The notes beneath the pieces were generated by a model. The model saw only the letters and a program-made list of their open reading frames with translations, did no database searches and was not told the origin of the DNA. Below, one piece after another: positions 19,556-29,351 of a stretch of 45,158 nucleotides of DNA (the stretch's first letter is position 1; the number at the start of each line of letters is the position of its first letter). The DNA comes from Herminiimonas sp. (GTDB taxonomy: Bacteria; Pseudomonadota; Gammaproteobacteria; Burkholderiales; Burkholderiaceae_D), in the NCBI GenBank assembly GCA_014377845.1, contig JACMOV010000059.1, positions 1 through 45,158 of the forward strand. The letters run 5' to 3'. The translations under genes were made by a program, and so were the position numbers.

Positions 19556-20350
19556 TTACCTGGGCGCTCGTGCCGCCTCCGCTTCCGCCTGTTGCTTGGC
19601 GTTGTGTTCGGCCTGCTTTTTCGCGTGGCTGCGCTCGTTTTCCGCTTTCTTCGCTGCGACCTCTTTCTGCCGTTGCAGGGACTCTGCCGCCTTGCGATCG
19701 AAGGATGCCATGTTTCTGGCTTGGGTCGCCGCGTCGATCGAGGGGGTGCTCGGTTTCGCCACGTGCGGCTTGCGCACGTTGCTCGGTGCCGGTTTGGCCG
19801 CCTTCAGGGCGGTTGCGTCGGGGCCTGCTCCTTCGACGACCGTCCTATCGGCGTCTGGCCGCTCTGGCTTTCTGACCTTGAGCGCGCGCTGCTCGGGCGT
19901 CGCTTCCTCTTCTGCTTTGAGGCGCTTTTCGTCCAGCAGGCGGTCGCGTTCGACGACGCGGTCGCGGCGCTTGAACGCATTCGCTTCGATTTCGATCGGT
20001 CGCAGCCGGGCCAGCGCGGCGCGGCGGCGCTCCTTGGCGCTATCGACGCAACGGGTCATGAAGAACGCCGGTGCGCAAGCTTGCTCATCGCGCGCGTGCT
20101 CGGCTTCCACCAATGCCCGTTCGCGCGAGACATCTGCCAGTGCAGCGTCGGCAGTGCCGACCGAATCGATCGCGCCCGGCGGATGACGCCGGACCAGATC
20201 GGCTGCCGTGTCGGTAATCCGGTCTGCGCCGGCGGTTTTCGCGGCGCCTGGCTTATCGTCGATCGCGGCGACTGGCGCCTGACAATACGCAGCCGATGCA
20301 GCTAGCCACAGCAGACAGGTCGCCAGCTGCTGGTTAGATCGACTCGGCAA
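19556..20350 (-). CDS. Exported Ala/Lys/Arg-rich protein of unknown function
   Basis: I do not recognise a characterised family. From a TTG at 20350 the product is 264 residues. It begins with a basic start and hydrophobic stretch (about 9-22, LATCLLWLAASAAY) followed by QAPVAA, consistent with export. The mid-region has a conserved-looking block with two cysteines, EQACAPAFFMTRCVDSAKER, and then a highly charged helical segment (RRDRVVERDRLLDEKRLKAEEE). The Lys/Ala/Gln-rich tail is probably coiled coil. The TTG overlaps the zapE end by 17 nt; the only in-frame ATGs lie deeper inside zapE. It is probably the last gene of the lpdA-lipoprotein-zapE run. The start is uncertain. Confidence 0.72.
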   Translation of the reverse strand: MPSRSNQQLATCLLWLAASAAYCQAPVAAIDDKPGAAKTAGADRITDTAADLVRRHPPGAIDSVGTADAALADVSRERALVEAEHARDEQACAPAFFMTRCVDSAKERRRAALARLRPIEIEANAFKRRDRVVERDRLLDEKRLKAEEEATPEQRALKVRKPERPDADRTVVEGAGPDATALKAAKPAPSNVRKPHVAKPSTPSIDAATQARNMASFDRKAAESLQRQKEVAAKKAENERSHAKKQAEHNAKQQAEAEAARAPR

Positions 20351-21428
20351 CCGCACGCCGCTGCGACCCCATGTAATGGCTCGATTGCATTTCATTGATA
20401 CGGGATACGGTTCGGTGAAATTCATTTGCCAGCGTGCCTTCGGTATATAACTGATCTGCCGGGACTTCCGCCGACATGATCAATTTTACGTTGTGATCAT
20501 AGAGGACGTCGATCAGCCAGGTGAAACGCCTAGCTTCCGACGACATCGAAGCCGACATGCACGGTACCGCCGACAGGACCATGGTGTGAAAGCGACTGGC
20601 CAATTCCAGGTAATCGTTCTGCGAACGCGGTCCGCCGCACAGGGTGGCGAAGTCGAACCAGATCACGCCGCCGGCGCGCCGCAGCGCCCGGAATTCGCGC
20701 GATTCGATGCGCACCACCGGATTTTCATCGGCCCGCTCGGCGATCCGTGCAAACGCGTCGCGCAGGGCCTGGTCGGACGCCGCATTGAGCGGCACATGAT
20801 ACGCATCGACCTGCTCGAGCGCGCGCATGCGGTAATCGGTACCGGCATCGACATTGACGATGTCGAGCTTGTCCTGCAGCAGCGCGATGGTCGGCAGCAT
20901 CCGGTCGCGGTGCAGGCCTTCCGGATACAGCGTCGACGGTTCGTAGTTGGAGGTGATGATGAACGAGACACCGTGCTCGAACAGCGCCTTGAACAGGTTG
21001 TAGAGGATCATCGCGTCGGCGATGTCGGACACGTGGAATTCATCGAAGCAGATCAGCCGGTAGCGTTTGGCGATGCGTCGCGCCACGTCATCGAGCGGAT
21101 CGGCCACGCCCTTCAAGTCATCGAGCTCGCGGTGCACGCCGCGCATGAATTCATGAAAATGGATGCGCGTCTTGCGCACCAGCGGCACGACCGTAAAAAA
21201 GCTGTCCATCAAAAACGATTTGCCGCGACCGACGCCGCCCCACATGTACACGCCGCGCGGAATCGCCGGACTGTGGATGAAGCGTTTGAAGGGGGTCGCG
21301 CGCTGGCCGCGATAGGCGACCCATTCGTCGTAGGCCTGCTGCAGCCGCGTGACCGCCGCTGCCTGCGCCGCATCGGCGGTGAAGCCGCGTTGCGCCAGCG
21401 TGTGTTCGTACAGCTCGCGTACATTCAT
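20334..21428 (-). CDS. zapE: Cell-division ATPase ZapE (AFG1 family)
   Basis: ZapE is an AFG1-like P-loop ATPase that destabilises FtsZ rings and, by homology to mitochondrial AFG1/LACE1, may have a protein-quality role. The 364-residue product has Walker A GGVGRGKS (64-71), Walker B LICFDEFHV (125-133) and downstream family motifs TSNYEPSTLYPEGLHRDRM and EARRFTWLIDVLYDH. The ATG at 21428 gives the family-typical MNVRELYEHTL; an in-frame GTG at 21509 would add 27 residues. It lies just downstream of a lipoprotein gene and lpdA, an arrangement in which zapE trails the odh genes. Confidence 0.93.
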   Translation of the reverse strand: MNVRELYEHTLAQRGFTADAAQAAAVTRLQQAYDEWVAYRGQRATPFKRFIHSPAIPRGVYMWGGVGRGKSFLMDSFFTVVPLVRKTRIHFHEFMRGVHRELDDLKGVADPLDDVARRIAKRYRLICFDEFHVSDIADAMILYNLFKALFEHGVSFIITSNYEPSTLYPEGLHRDRMLPTIALLQDKLDIVNVDAGTDYRMRALEQVDAYHVPLNAASDQALRDAFARIAERADENPVVRIESREFRALRRAGGVIWFDFATLCGGPRSQNDYLELASRFHTMVLSAVPCMSASMSSEARRFTWLIDVLYDHNVKLIMSAEVPADQLYTEGTLANEFHRTVSRINEMQSSHYMGSQRRAVAESI

Positions 21429-21515
21429 TGGATGACCGGCTTCACGCGACTGGCCGGCAGCCGGCAAAAAAGAGGCGAGCACTGGCTCGCCTTCGGAGGG
21501 ATATTTCACAGTCGG

Positions 21516-21944
21516 TCAGGGACGGTTGAGGTCGAGAACGAGGTGCTCGGGATAGCGTGAACCGACGCCGCCAAGCGGAAAAGCCGCATCCAGCGCTGCG
21601 CTGCTGCTGTAACTGCCGAACGCCGCCGAGAGGCCCGGCGAGGTCATCGGCGCCGGCTTGAAGATCAGCTCGGACGTGCGAAACCCCGGATGATTGCAGA
21701 CGATGCGCAGGACGCCGTTCGCACTGCCCAGCGAAATCCTGGCAGGCGTCACGACGTCCCATCTCGTCGAATCGATCATCGCCACGCATGCCACGCCGGG
21801 CACAGGCTGGCCGGCGGCCGCAGTCTCGATCAGGATCCCGGGCGGTGGACCGGCCATGCCGGCGCATGCAGTCAGCAAGCACGGCGCCAGCGCTGCACAC
21901 AGCGTCCTGCATCGGGTCCATCCCCTGCGGCTTTGCGATTCCAT
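21516..21944 (-). CDS. Small predicted lipoprotein, function unknown
   Basis: The 142-residue product has a basic N-terminus, a hydrophobic segment and a lipobox LLTAC (Cys27), so it is predicted to be a lipoprotein. The mature part has GQPVPGVACVAMIDSTRW, TPARISLGSANGVLRIVC and NHPGFR, a pattern like carboxypeptidase-regulatory or PEGA-type small beta domains with two cysteines that could pair. The ATG at 21944 has GAGG five nt upstream and lies 10 nt after the lpdA stop, so it is probably co-transcribed with lpdA. An upstream in-frame extension into lpdA is not credible as protein. No function can be assigned. Confidence 0.75.
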   Translation of the reverse strand: MESQSRRGWTRCRTLCAALAPCLLTACAGMAGPPPGILIETAAAGQPVPGVACVAMIDSTRWDVVTPARISLGSANGVLRIVCNHPGFRTSELIFKPAPMTSPGLSAAFGSYSSSAALDAAFPLGGVGSRYPEHLVLDLNRP

Positions 21945-21954
21945 CACGGCCTCG

Positions 21955-23382
21955 TCAAAAGTTAAGCGCCCGCTTCTCGACGGCGAGCGCCGCTTCCTTG
22001 GTCGCTTCCGACAGCGACGGATGCGCGTGGCAGATGCGCGCAATGTCTTCGGACGATGCGCGAAACTCCATCGCCACCACGGCTTCGGAAATCAGCTCGG
22101 ATGCCATCGGGCCGACAATATGGACGCCCAGGATTTCATCCGTTTTCGCATCGGCCAGAAACTTTACCATGCCCGCGGTATCGCCGAGTGCGCGCGCCCT
22201 GCCGTTGGCCATGAACGGGAACACGCCGGCCTTGTAGGCAACCCCATCGGCTTTCAACTGCTGTTCGTTCTTGCCGACCCAGGCGATTTCCGGCGCAGTG
22301 TAGATCACCCAGGGCACGGTATTGAAGTTGACATGGCCATGCTGGCCGGCGATGCGTTCGGCAACCGCCACGCCCTCCTCCTCGGCTTTGTGCGCCAGCA
22401 TCGGGCCGCGCACCACGTCGCCGACGGCCCACACGTTCGGCAGGTTGGTCTTGCAGTCGTCGTCGACGGCGATGAAGCCGCGGCCGTCCAGTTTCAGGCC
22501 CACGATGTCGCCGCCCAGGCCAATGGTGTTGGGTACCCGCCCGATCGAAATGATCAGCTTGTCGAACACGGCTTTCTGTTCGATGCCCTTGTCGTCGGTG
22601 TAGGCGACCGAAACGTCGTCGGCACCTTGCGTGATCGCACCGATCTTGACGCCGAGGTTGATCGCAAGGCCCTGCTTGACAAACAGCTTGTGGGCTTCCT
22701 TGGCAATCTGCTCGTCGACCGCGCCGAGGAAGGTCGGCAGCGCTTCGAGCACCGTGACCGCCGCACCGAGCCTGCGCCAGACGCTGCCCATTTCCAGGCC
22801 GATGACGCCGGCACCGATCACGCCCAGACGCTTCGGCACCGCTTCTATCGCCAGGGCGCCGGTGTTCGACAGGATCAGCCTTTCATCGAACGGCGCGCCC
22901 GGCAGTTCGCGCGCATTGGAACCGGTGGCGATGACCACATGCTTGGCCGTCACGGTTTCGGCGGCCGTGCCGGTGACGCTGATCGTGTAGACGCCCGCCT
23001 CGGCCTTGGCAAAGGCGCCACGACCATGGAAGAAGCTGACCTTGTTTTTCTTGAACAGGTACAGGATGCCGTCGTTGTTCTGCTTGACCACGGTCTCCTT
23101 GCGGCTCAGCATCTGCCGCAGATTCAGGCTCAGGCCGGCAATGTCGATGCCGTGCTCGGCGAATGCATGCCCCGCGTGCTCGAAATGCTCGGACGACTGC
23201 AGCAGCGCCTTCGACGGAATGCAGCCGACGTTGGTGCAGGTGCCGCCCGGGGCGGGGCCGCCTTTTTCGTTTTTCCATTCATCGATACAGGCAACCGAAA
23301 AACCCAGTTGCGCTGCGCGGATTGCGGCGATGTAGCCGCCAGGTCCGCCACCGATTACCACCACATCGAAATTTTTTGCCAT
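21955..23382 (-). CDS. lpdA: Dihydrolipoyl dehydrogenase, E3 of the 2-oxoglutarate dehydrogenase complex
   Basis: E3 reoxidises the dihydrolipoyl group of E2 with FAD and NAD+. The 475-residue product has the FAD motif GGGPGG (11-16), the redox pair Cys49 and Cys54 ([14 protein letters not shown]), an NAD-binding [18 protein letters not shown] and the C-terminal active-site HAHPSLSEA. The ATG at 23382 is chosen because the FAD fold begins within 10 residues; its Shine-Dalgarno sequence is weak. It is third in odhA-odhB-lpdA, with a 115-nt gap after odhB that contains a strong hairpin. The context marks it as the E3 of this complex, though E3 subunits can be shared. Confidence 0.96.
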   Translation of the reverse strand: MAKNFDVVVIGGGPGGYIAAIRAAQLGFSVACIDEWKNEKGGPAPGGTCTNVGCIPSKALLQSSEHFEHAGHAFAEHGIDIAGLSLNLRQMLSRKETVVKQNNDGILYLFKKNKVSFFHGRGAFAKAEAGVYTISVTGTAAETVTAKHVVIATGSNARELPGAPFDERLILSNTGALAIEAVPKRLGVIGAGVIGLEMGSVWRRLGAAVTVLEALPTFLGAVDEQIAKEAHKLFVKQGLAINLGVKIGAITQGADDVSVAYTDDKGIEQKAVFDKLIISIGRVPNTIGLGGDIVGLKLDGRGFIAVDDDCKTNLPNVWAVGDVVRGPMLAHKAEEEGVAVAERIAGQHGHVNFNTVPWVIYTAPEIAWVGKNEQQLKADGVAYKAGVFPFMANGRARALGDTAGMVKFLADAKTDEILGVHIVGPMASELISEAVVAMEFRASSEDIARICHAHPSLSEATKEAALAVEKRALNF

Positions 23383-23468
23383 GTCTTTACCAGGAATGAG
23401 AGAGGTCCAGCGGATCGGCACTACCGCAATGCAGGCTTCCATGCAGCGAATCGCACGCTATAAGGTCA

Positions 23469-23488
23469 CGGCGGGTGTCGGCCCGCCG
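23469..23488 (-). other. GC-rich intercistronic hairpin between odhB and lpdA
   Basis: CGGCGGG (23469-23475) and CCCGCCG (23482-23488) form a perfect 7-bp all-GC stem with a 6-nt loop, just 9 nt after the odhB stop. No T-tract follows on the minus strand, so full termination is not expected. It could protect the upstream odhAB message or lower lpdA expression relative to E1 and E2. Confidence 0.6.
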
Positions 23489-23497
23489 CATGCGTGA

Positions 23498-24784
23498 TCA
23501 GAGGTCCAGCAGCAGGCGCGCCGGATCTTCGAGCGCCTCTTTCATCGCGACCAGGCCGAGTACTGCCTCGCGGCCATCGATGATGCGATGGTCGTATGAC
23601 ATTGCCAGGTAGTTCATCGGACGGATCACGATCTGGCCGTTTTCAACCACGGCGCGGTCCTTGGTCGCATGCACACCCAGGATCGCCGATTGCGGCGGGT
23701 TGATGATCGGCGTCGATAGCATCGAACCGAAGGTGCCGCCATTGGAGATCGAGAAGGTACCGCCGGTCAGGTCGTCGAGCGTCAGCTTGCCCTCCTGAGC
23801 CTTCTTGCCGAATTCACCGCTCTTCTTCTCGATGTCGGCAATCGACATCTGGTCGGCGTTGCGCAGGATCGGCACCACGAGGCCACGCGGCGAGCCGACA
23901 GCGATGCCGATGTCGAAGTAGCCGTGGTAGACGATGTCGTTTTCATCGACCGAGGCATTGATGATCGGGTATTTCTTCAGCGCGGCGACGGCGGCCTTGA
24001 CGAAGAACGACATGAAGCCGAGCTTGACGCCGTGTTCCTTCTCGAACTTGTCCTTGTACTTGTTGCGCAGGTCTATCACCGGCTGCATGTTGACTTCGTT
24101 GAACGTCGTCAGGATGGCATTGGTCGACTGCGATTGCACCAGGCGCTCTGCGATGCGGGCGCGCAGCCGGCTCATCGGCACGCGCTCTTCAGGACGATTG
24201 CCGAGGTTTGCTGCCACCGGTGGTGCGATCTGCTGCAATGCCGGCTTGGCCTGCGGTGCCGGGATCGGAGCACGCGGAGCGACCGGCACGGGTGCCGGTG
24301 CGACTGGGGCCTTGTTGTCGAGCGCATTGATCACGTCGCCCTTGGTGACGCGGCCATCCCGGCCGGAGCCGGCGACGTCGGTTGCAGACATGTTGTTCTC
24401 AGCCAGCATTTTTGCTGCGGCAGGCATTGCCACGCCGGCAGAGGCGCCCGCTACCTGGGCTGTCGGCGGCGAGTCTTCGGCTGCGGCGGCCAGTGCAGGC
24501 TGCGGCAAGGTCGTGACTTCCATCGGGCTGACCTTGACCGACGCATCGGTATCGATCAGGGCGATGACTTCACCGGCGACGACGGTGCTGCCGTCCGGCT
24601 TGACGATCTGGGTGATCACGCCGGCATCCGGCGCAGGCAATTCGAGGACCACCTTGTCGGTTTCGATATCGATCAGGTTTTCATCGCGGGCAACCGGCTC
24701 GCCAACCTTCTTATGCCACTGCAACAGGGTCGCTTCAGCGACCGATTCCGACAGTTGCGGTACCTTGACTTCTAGAATTGCCAT
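23498..24784 (-). CDS. odhB: Dihydrolipoyllysine succinyltransferase, E2 of 2-oxoglutarate dehydrogenase
   Basis: E2 carries the succinyl group on lipoyl-lysine to CoA. The 428-residue product has one N-terminal lipoyl domain with the lipoylated Lys44 ([12 protein letters not shown]), a peripheral-subunit-binding domain near 118-155 ([19 protein letters not shown]) and Ala/Pro-rich linkers. The catalytic domain ends in [12 protein letters not shown], with His399 and Asp403 as the acyltransferase residues. The ATG at 24784 has GGAG eight nt upstream (ACGGAGAGTTACATG). It is also called sucB. It follows odhA by 60 nt. Confidence 0.96.
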   Translation of the reverse strand: MAILEVKVPQLSESVAEATLLQWHKKVGEPVARDENLIDIETDKVVLELPAPDAGVITQIVKPDGSTVVAGEVIALIDTDASVKVSPMEVTTLPQPALAAAAEDSPPTAQVAGASAGVAMPAAAKMLAENNMSATDVAGSGRDGRVTKGDVINALDNKAPVAPAPVPVAPRAPIPAPQAKPALQQIAPPVAANLGNRPEERVPMSRLRARIAERLVQSQSTNAILTTFNEVNMQPVIDLRNKYKDKFEKEHGVKLGFMSFFVKAAVAALKKYPIINASVDENDIVYHGYFDIGIAVGSPRGLVVPILRNADQMSIADIEKKSGEFGKKAQEGKLTLDDLTGGTFSISNGGTFGSMLSTPIINPPQSAILGVHATKDRAVVENGQIVIRPMNYLAMSYDHRIIDGREAVLGLVAMKEALEDPARLLLDL

Positions 24785-24844
24785 GTAACTCTCCGTTTCG
24801 GGTGGTTCAGGCGGCGTGCCGGTTTCCAGCGCGCCGCTCGTTCA

Positions 24845-27700
24845 TCATTTCGTCAGTACAAAGCCCTTGAGCTTCGAAAATGCAGTCTCGATCAGCGCTT
24901 TCTGCTGGGCGTAGTGCTTGTCGTAATACCCCACCGCCGGCGATGCGCTTGCCGGACGGCCGGCGTAGGCCAGCTTCTGGCCATCGACCAGGTTCTCGAA
25001 GATGTTGTGCTGGATCTGGAACCATGGACCCTGGTTCTGCGGCTCGTCCTGGGCCCACACCAGCTCGGTGAAGTTCGGGAATTTCTTCAGTTCTGCCGTC
25101 AGTGCCTTGTGCGGGAACGGATACAGCTGCTCGAGGCGCACGATCGCGGTATCGGATTGGCCGCGCTCCTTGCGGGCGTTGACCAGATCGTAATAAACCT
25201 TGCCGGAACAGGCGACGACCCGCTTGATCTTCTTCGGATCGATCTTGTCATCCACCTCGCCGATCACGGTCTGGAACGACCCCTTCGACAGGTCCGACAG
25301 GGCTGATCCGGCATCCTTGTTACGCAGCAGCGACTTCGGCGTCAGGATCACAAGCGGCTTGCGGAACAGCCGGATCATCTGGCGGCGCAGCAGATGGAAA
25401 ATCTGCGCAGCCGTCGTGGGTTGCACGACCTGCATGTTGTTGTCCGCGCAAAGCTGCAGGAACCGTTCAGGCCGTGCCGAGGAATGCTCCGGCCCCTGCC
25501 CTTCGTACCCGTGCGGCAGCATCATCACCAGACCCGATGCCCGGCCCCATTTCACCTCGCCAGAGCTGATGAACTGGTCGATGACGACCTGCGCGCCGTT
25601 GGCGAAGTCGCCAAACTGCGCTTCCCAGATCGTCAGGGTATTCGGCTCGGCCGTCGAGAAGCCGTACTCGAATGCGAGCACCGCCTCTTCCGACAACACC
25701 GAGTCGATGATCGTGAATGGCGACTGTTGTTCCGAGACGTTTTGCAGCGGAATGTAGCTGCCGGCATCCCAGCGCTCGCGGTTCTGGTCGTGCAGCACGG
25801 CGTGACGGTGCACGAACGTGCCACGGCCTGCGTCCTGGCCGGTAATGCGGATCGCGTAACCCGATGCCAGCAGCGATGCGTACGCAAGGTGCTCGCCCAT
25901 GCCCCAGTCGAGGTTCATCTCGCCGCGACCCATCGTGGCGCGATCGCCCAGTACTTTTTCGACGAGTGCGTGGACCTTGAAATTCTCCGGTACCGTCGTG
26001 ATGCGCGTGGCCAGACGCTTGAGTTCAGCCATCGGCACGGCGGTATCGGCTGCATCGGTCCACTTTCGGTTCAGGAACGGCATCCAGTCGACTGCGTATT
26101 TGCTCTTGAAATTCGAGATCACCGGATCGACCGTAAGACGGCCGGCATCCATCGCATCCCGGAATTCCTTGACCATCGCATCACCGCCCTCGGCGCCGAT
26201 CGTGCCCTGTGCCGACAGCTTGTCCGCATACAACTTGCGGGTGCCGGGATGCTGGCCGATCTTCTTGTACATCAGCGGCTGGGTCAGCGCCGGTGTGTCC
26301 TGCTCGTTGTGGCCGAGTTTGCGATAGCAGATGATGTCGACGACGATATCTTTCTTGAACTCCATCCGGTAGTCCAAGGCAATCTGGGTGCACAGGACGA
26401 CCGCTTCCGGATCGTCGCCGTTGACGTGCAGCACCGGTGCTTCGATCATCTTCACAACGTCCGAGCAATACAGTGTCGAGCGCGAATCACGCGGATCCGA
26501 TGTGGTGAAGCCGATCTGGTTGTTGATCACGATATGGACGGTGCCGCCCGTGCCGTAGCCGCGGGTCTGAGCCAGGTTCAAGGTCTCCATGACCACGCCC
26601 TGGCCGGCGAATGCCGCATCGCCATGCACCAGGATCGGCAGCACCTGCGCGCCGTCCTTGTCGCCGCGCCGCTCCATGCGCGCCTTGACCGAGCCTTCGA
26701 CCACCGGGTTGACGATTTCCAGGTGCGACGGGTTGAACGCCAGCGACAGGTGGACCGGGCCGCCCGGCGTCGTGATGTCGGATGAAAAACCCTGGTGATA
26801 TTTGACGTCACCGGCCGGCAAATCATCGGCATGCTTGCCTTCGAATTCCGAAAACAGCTCCTGTGGCGTCTTGCCCAGGATGTTGACCAGAACATTCAGG
26901 CGACCGCGATGGGCCATGCCGATGACGATCTCCTGCACGCCACGTTCGCCGGCGCGCTGGATGGTTTCATCGAGGGAGGCGATGAAGCTCTCGCTGCCTT
27001 CGAGCGAAAAGCGCTTCTGACCGACGTACTTGGTGTGGAGATAGCGCTCCAGGCCTTCGGCAGCTGTCAGGCGCTCAAGGATGTGACGCTTCTTGTCCGA
27101 GGAAAAGTTCGGTGTGGAACGGATCGATTCCAGCTTTTCCTGCAGCCAGCGTTTTTGCGCGGGGTCGCTGATGTACATGAATTCAGCGCCGACCGACCGG
27201 CAATACGTATCACGCAGCGCATGCAACAGGTCGCGCAGCGTCGCGGTCTCGGTGCCGAAATAGGTGTTGCTGATGTTGAACACGATGTCCATGTCGGCAT
27301 CGGTGAAGCCGTAGGATGCCGGTTCGAGTTCGGGAATGCTCGGACGCTCCTGGCGCTGCAACGGATCGAGGTTGGCCCAGTTGTTGCCAAGGAAGCGGTA
27401 GGCAGCGATCAGCTGTGTGACGGCAACGCGCTTGCGCCCCATTTCAGCATCGACCGAGGCCACCACCGTACGGATCGGACCCTGCTTGGCACGTTCGGCG
27501 AAGGAAGCAATCACGGGTGCATGCGCCACGTCGGGCTTGTTGGAGCCATCGACCGCCGGCACATGTTGCATCGTGTCGAAATAGGCGCGCCAGTTATCCG
27601 GGACGGAACCGGGATTGTTCAGATAGGCTTCGTACAGTTCTTCAACGTACGGAGCATTGCCTCCGAACAGATAGGAGTTGGCTTGGTATTGCTGCATCAT
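24845..27700 (-). CDS. odhA: 2-oxoglutarate dehydrogenase E1 component
   Basis: This thiamine-diphosphate enzyme decarboxylates 2-oxoglutarate and succinylates the lipoyl group of E2. The 951-residue product (E. coli SucA 933) has the N-terminal E2-binding segment (SYLFGGNAPYVEELYEAYL), the ThDP region GDAAFAGQGVVMETLN with NNQIGFTTSDPRD, HNEQDTP, and the C-terminal transketolase-like part (MLPHGYEGQGPEHSSARPER). The ATG at 27700 is preceded by AAGAAAGG at suitable spacing. GTG at 27709 and ATG at 27697 are minor alternatives. It heads odhA-odhB-lpdA. The structured leader suggests post-transcriptional control. It is also called sucA. Confidence 0.97.
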   Translation of the reverse strand: MMQQYQANSYLFGGNAPYVEELYEAYLNNPGSVPDNWRAYFDTMQHVPAVDGSNKPDVAHAPVIASFAERAKQGPIRTVVASVDAEMGRKRVAVTQLIAAYRFLGNNWANLDPLQRQERPSIPELEPASYGFTDADMDIVFNISNTYFGTETATLRDLLHALRDTYCRSVGAEFMYISDPAQKRWLQEKLESIRSTPNFSSDKKRHILERLTAAEGLERYLHTKYVGQKRFSLEGSESFIASLDETIQRAGERGVQEIVIGMAHRGRLNVLVNILGKTPQELFSEFEGKHADDLPAGDVKYHQGFSSDITTPGGPVHLSLAFNPSHLEIVNPVVEGSVKARMERRGDKDGAQVLPILVHGDAAFAGQGVVMETLNLAQTRGYGTGGTVHIVINNQIGFTTSDPRDSRSTLYCSDVVKMIEAPVLHVNGDDPEAVVLCTQIALDYRMEFKKDIVVDIICYRKLGHNEQDTPALTQPLMYKKIGQHPGTRKLYADKLSAQGTIGAEGGDAMVKEFRDAMDAGRLTVDPVISNFKSKYAVDWMPFLNRKWTDAADTAVPMAELKRLATRITTVPENFKVHALVEKVLGDRATMGRGEMNLDWGMGEHLAYASLLASGYAIRITGQDAGRGTFVHRHAVLHDQNRERWDAGSYIPLQNVSEQQSPFTIIDSVLSEEAVLAFEYGFSTAEPNTLTIWEAQFGDFANGAQVVIDQFISSGEVKWGRASGLVMMLPHGYEGQGPEHSSARPERFLQLCADNNMQVVQPTTAAQIFHLLRRQMIRLFRKPLVILTPKSLLRNKDAGSALSDLSKGSFQTVIGEVDDKIDPKKIKRVVACSGKVYYDLVNARKERGQSDTAIVRLEQLYPFPHKALTAELKKFPNFTELVWAQDEPQNQGPWFQIQHNIFENLVDGQKLAYAGRPASASPAVGYYDKHYAQQKALIETAFSKLKGFVLTK

Positions 27701-27715
27701 ATTGCGCACCTTTCT

Positions 27716-27755
27716 TCGCGTTTCGCGAGATTAGCGGGTTAATCTAACCTTCCGC
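27716..27755 (-). promoter_or_regulatory. Structured 5' leader of odhA (sucA); candidate sucA RNA motif
   Basis: On the coding strand the 56 nt before the odhA ATG can form three helices. Hairpin A spans 27734-27755: GCGG with CCGC, enclosing GGTTA and TAACC. Hairpin B spans 27728-27745: AGATTA with TAATCT around a 6-nt loop. Hairpin C spans 27716-27728: TCGCG with CGCGA around AAA. A and B share bases and cannot coexist. C sits directly beside the Shine-Dalgarno region AAGAAAGG. A conserved 'sucA RNA' cis-regulatory element has been described upstream of sucA in Burkholderiales. Position and lineage fit, but I could not compare the consensus. Confidence 0.55.
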
Positions 27756-27971
27756 GACACGGCCTGACCGGTTAGCGGATTGCACATCAAGTTGTGGGGA
27801 AGGGCTTTTAGTCCGGGGTCGTTATGTGAAATGCTGCTGTTTTGCAAAGCTTGCAGAGGATAGCATGGCAATCCCCGCCCGCACCAATGGCGGACACGAT
27901 TGCCCGCCAGTGTTGAAAAGATTTGCGCGGATGCGACAGGCGCGCCGTCGCAGCCGTCTGCTCACCTTCGA

Positions 27972-29276
27972 TCAGCCGCGCTCGGCCAGTGGCTTGACGT
28001 TGCGGCTCGGCGAGCCAATATACAGCTGGCGCGGACGGCCGATCTTCTGTTCCGGATCCGAAATCATTTCATTCCATTGCGCGATCCACCCCACTGTACG
28101 CGCCATGGCGAAGATGCCGGTGAACAGCGATACCGGGATGCCGAGGGCCGACTGCACGATGCCGGAGTAGAAGTCGACATTCGGATAGAGCTTGCGGGAA
28201 ACGAAGTATTCGTCTTCGAGCGCGATCTTTTCCAGCGCCATCGCCAGCTTGAACAGCGGATCATCCTGCAGGCCCAGCTCTTCCAGGACCTCATAGCAGG
28301 TTTCACGCATCAGCTTGGCGCGTGGATCGAAGTTCTTGTATACCCGGTGACCGAAACCCATCAGCTTGACGCCCGAGTTCTTGTCCTTGACCTGCTTGAT
28401 GAACTCCGGAATCTTGTCGACGGTGCCGATTTCCTTGAGCATGTTCAGTGCGGCTTCGTTCGCCCCACCGTGCGCCGGGCCCCACAGGCAGGCGATGCCG
28501 GCAGCGATACAGGCGAACGGATTGGCACCGGACGAACCGGCGAGGCGCACCGTCGAGGTCGACGCGTTCTGCTCGTGATCGGCATGCAGGATCAGGATGC
28601 GGTCCAGCGCACGCACCAGCACGTCGTTGCTCTTGTACTCCTCGCAGGGTGTCGAGAACATCATGCGCATGAAGTTGGCGCTATACGACAGGTCATTGCG
28701 TGGGTAGACGAACGGCTGGCCAACATTGTATTTGTACGCCATCGCCACCAGGGTCGGCAGCTTGGCGATCAGGCGGATCGCAGATACCTCCCGATGATGC
28801 GGATCGGTGATGTCGAGCGAGTCATGGTAAAACGACGACAATGCGCCGACGGTGCCGACCAGAACCGCCATCGGATGCGCATCCCGGCGGAAGCCGCGGA
28901 AGAAAAACTGCATCTGCTCGTGCACCATGGTGTGCTTGGTCACGGTGTCCGAAAACTTCTTGTTCTGCGTGGTATCGGGCAGCTCGCCGTTCAGCAGCAG
29001 GTAACAGGTTTCGAGGAAATCGCAATTGACCGCCAGTTGTTCGATCGGGTAGCCGCGATAGAGCAGTTCTCCCTTGTCGCCATCAATGTAGGTGATCGTC
29101 GAGTTGCACGCTGCCGTCGACATGAAACCGGGGTCATATGTGAATTTCCCCGTGCCGGCGTAGAGCTTGCGAATATCGATCACGTCGGGACCGACGGTGC
29201 CCTTGTAAATTGGAAAATCAACCGATGGCGTACCGTCGGAAAATGACAGGGTGGCTTTGGTCTCTGAGTTGGTCAT
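27972..29276 (-). CDS. gltA: Citrate synthase (type II)
   Basis: GltA condenses oxaloacetate and acetyl-CoA into citrate. The 434-residue product is the size of hexameric, NADH-sensitive gram-negative enzymes (E. coli 427). The catalytic triad is visible as His269 ([12 protein letters not shown]), His310 ([15 protein letters not shown]) and Asp368 ([10 protein letters not shown]). The N-terminal domain rich in beta structure (residues 1-60) is typical of type II. The ATG at 29276 has GAAGGAAGCGCC upstream. It lies 75 nt after sdhE and 271 nt before odhA, in a cluster running sdhCDAB-sdhE-gltA-odhA. Confidence 0.98.
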   Translation of the reverse strand: MTNSETKATLSFSDGTPSVDFPIYKGTVGPDVIDIRKLYAGTGKFTYDPGFMSTAACNSTITYIDGDKGELLYRGYPIEQLAVNCDFLETCYLLLNGELPDTTQNKKFSDTVTKHTMVHEQMQFFFRGFRRDAHPMAVLVGTVGALSSFYHDSLDITDPHHREVSAIRLIAKLPTLVAMAYKYNVGQPFVYPRNDLSYSANFMRMMFSTPCEEYKSNDVLVRALDRILILHADHEQNASTSTVRLAGSSGANPFACIAAGIACLWGPAHGGANEAALNMLKEIGTVDKIPEFIKQVKDKNSGVKLMGFGHRVYKNFDPRAKLMRETCYEVLEELGLQDDPLFKLAMALEKIALEDEYFVSRKLYPNVDFYSGIVQSALGIPVSLFTGIFAMARTVGWIAQWNEMISDPEQKIGRPRQLYIGSPSRNVKPLAERG

Positions 29277-29351
29277 GGCGCTTCCTTCAAACGGGGCGGG
29301 TGCAACGGGGTTATGAAATTCGTTGATTCGTCGTGCGGGGTCGGTGCGTCG

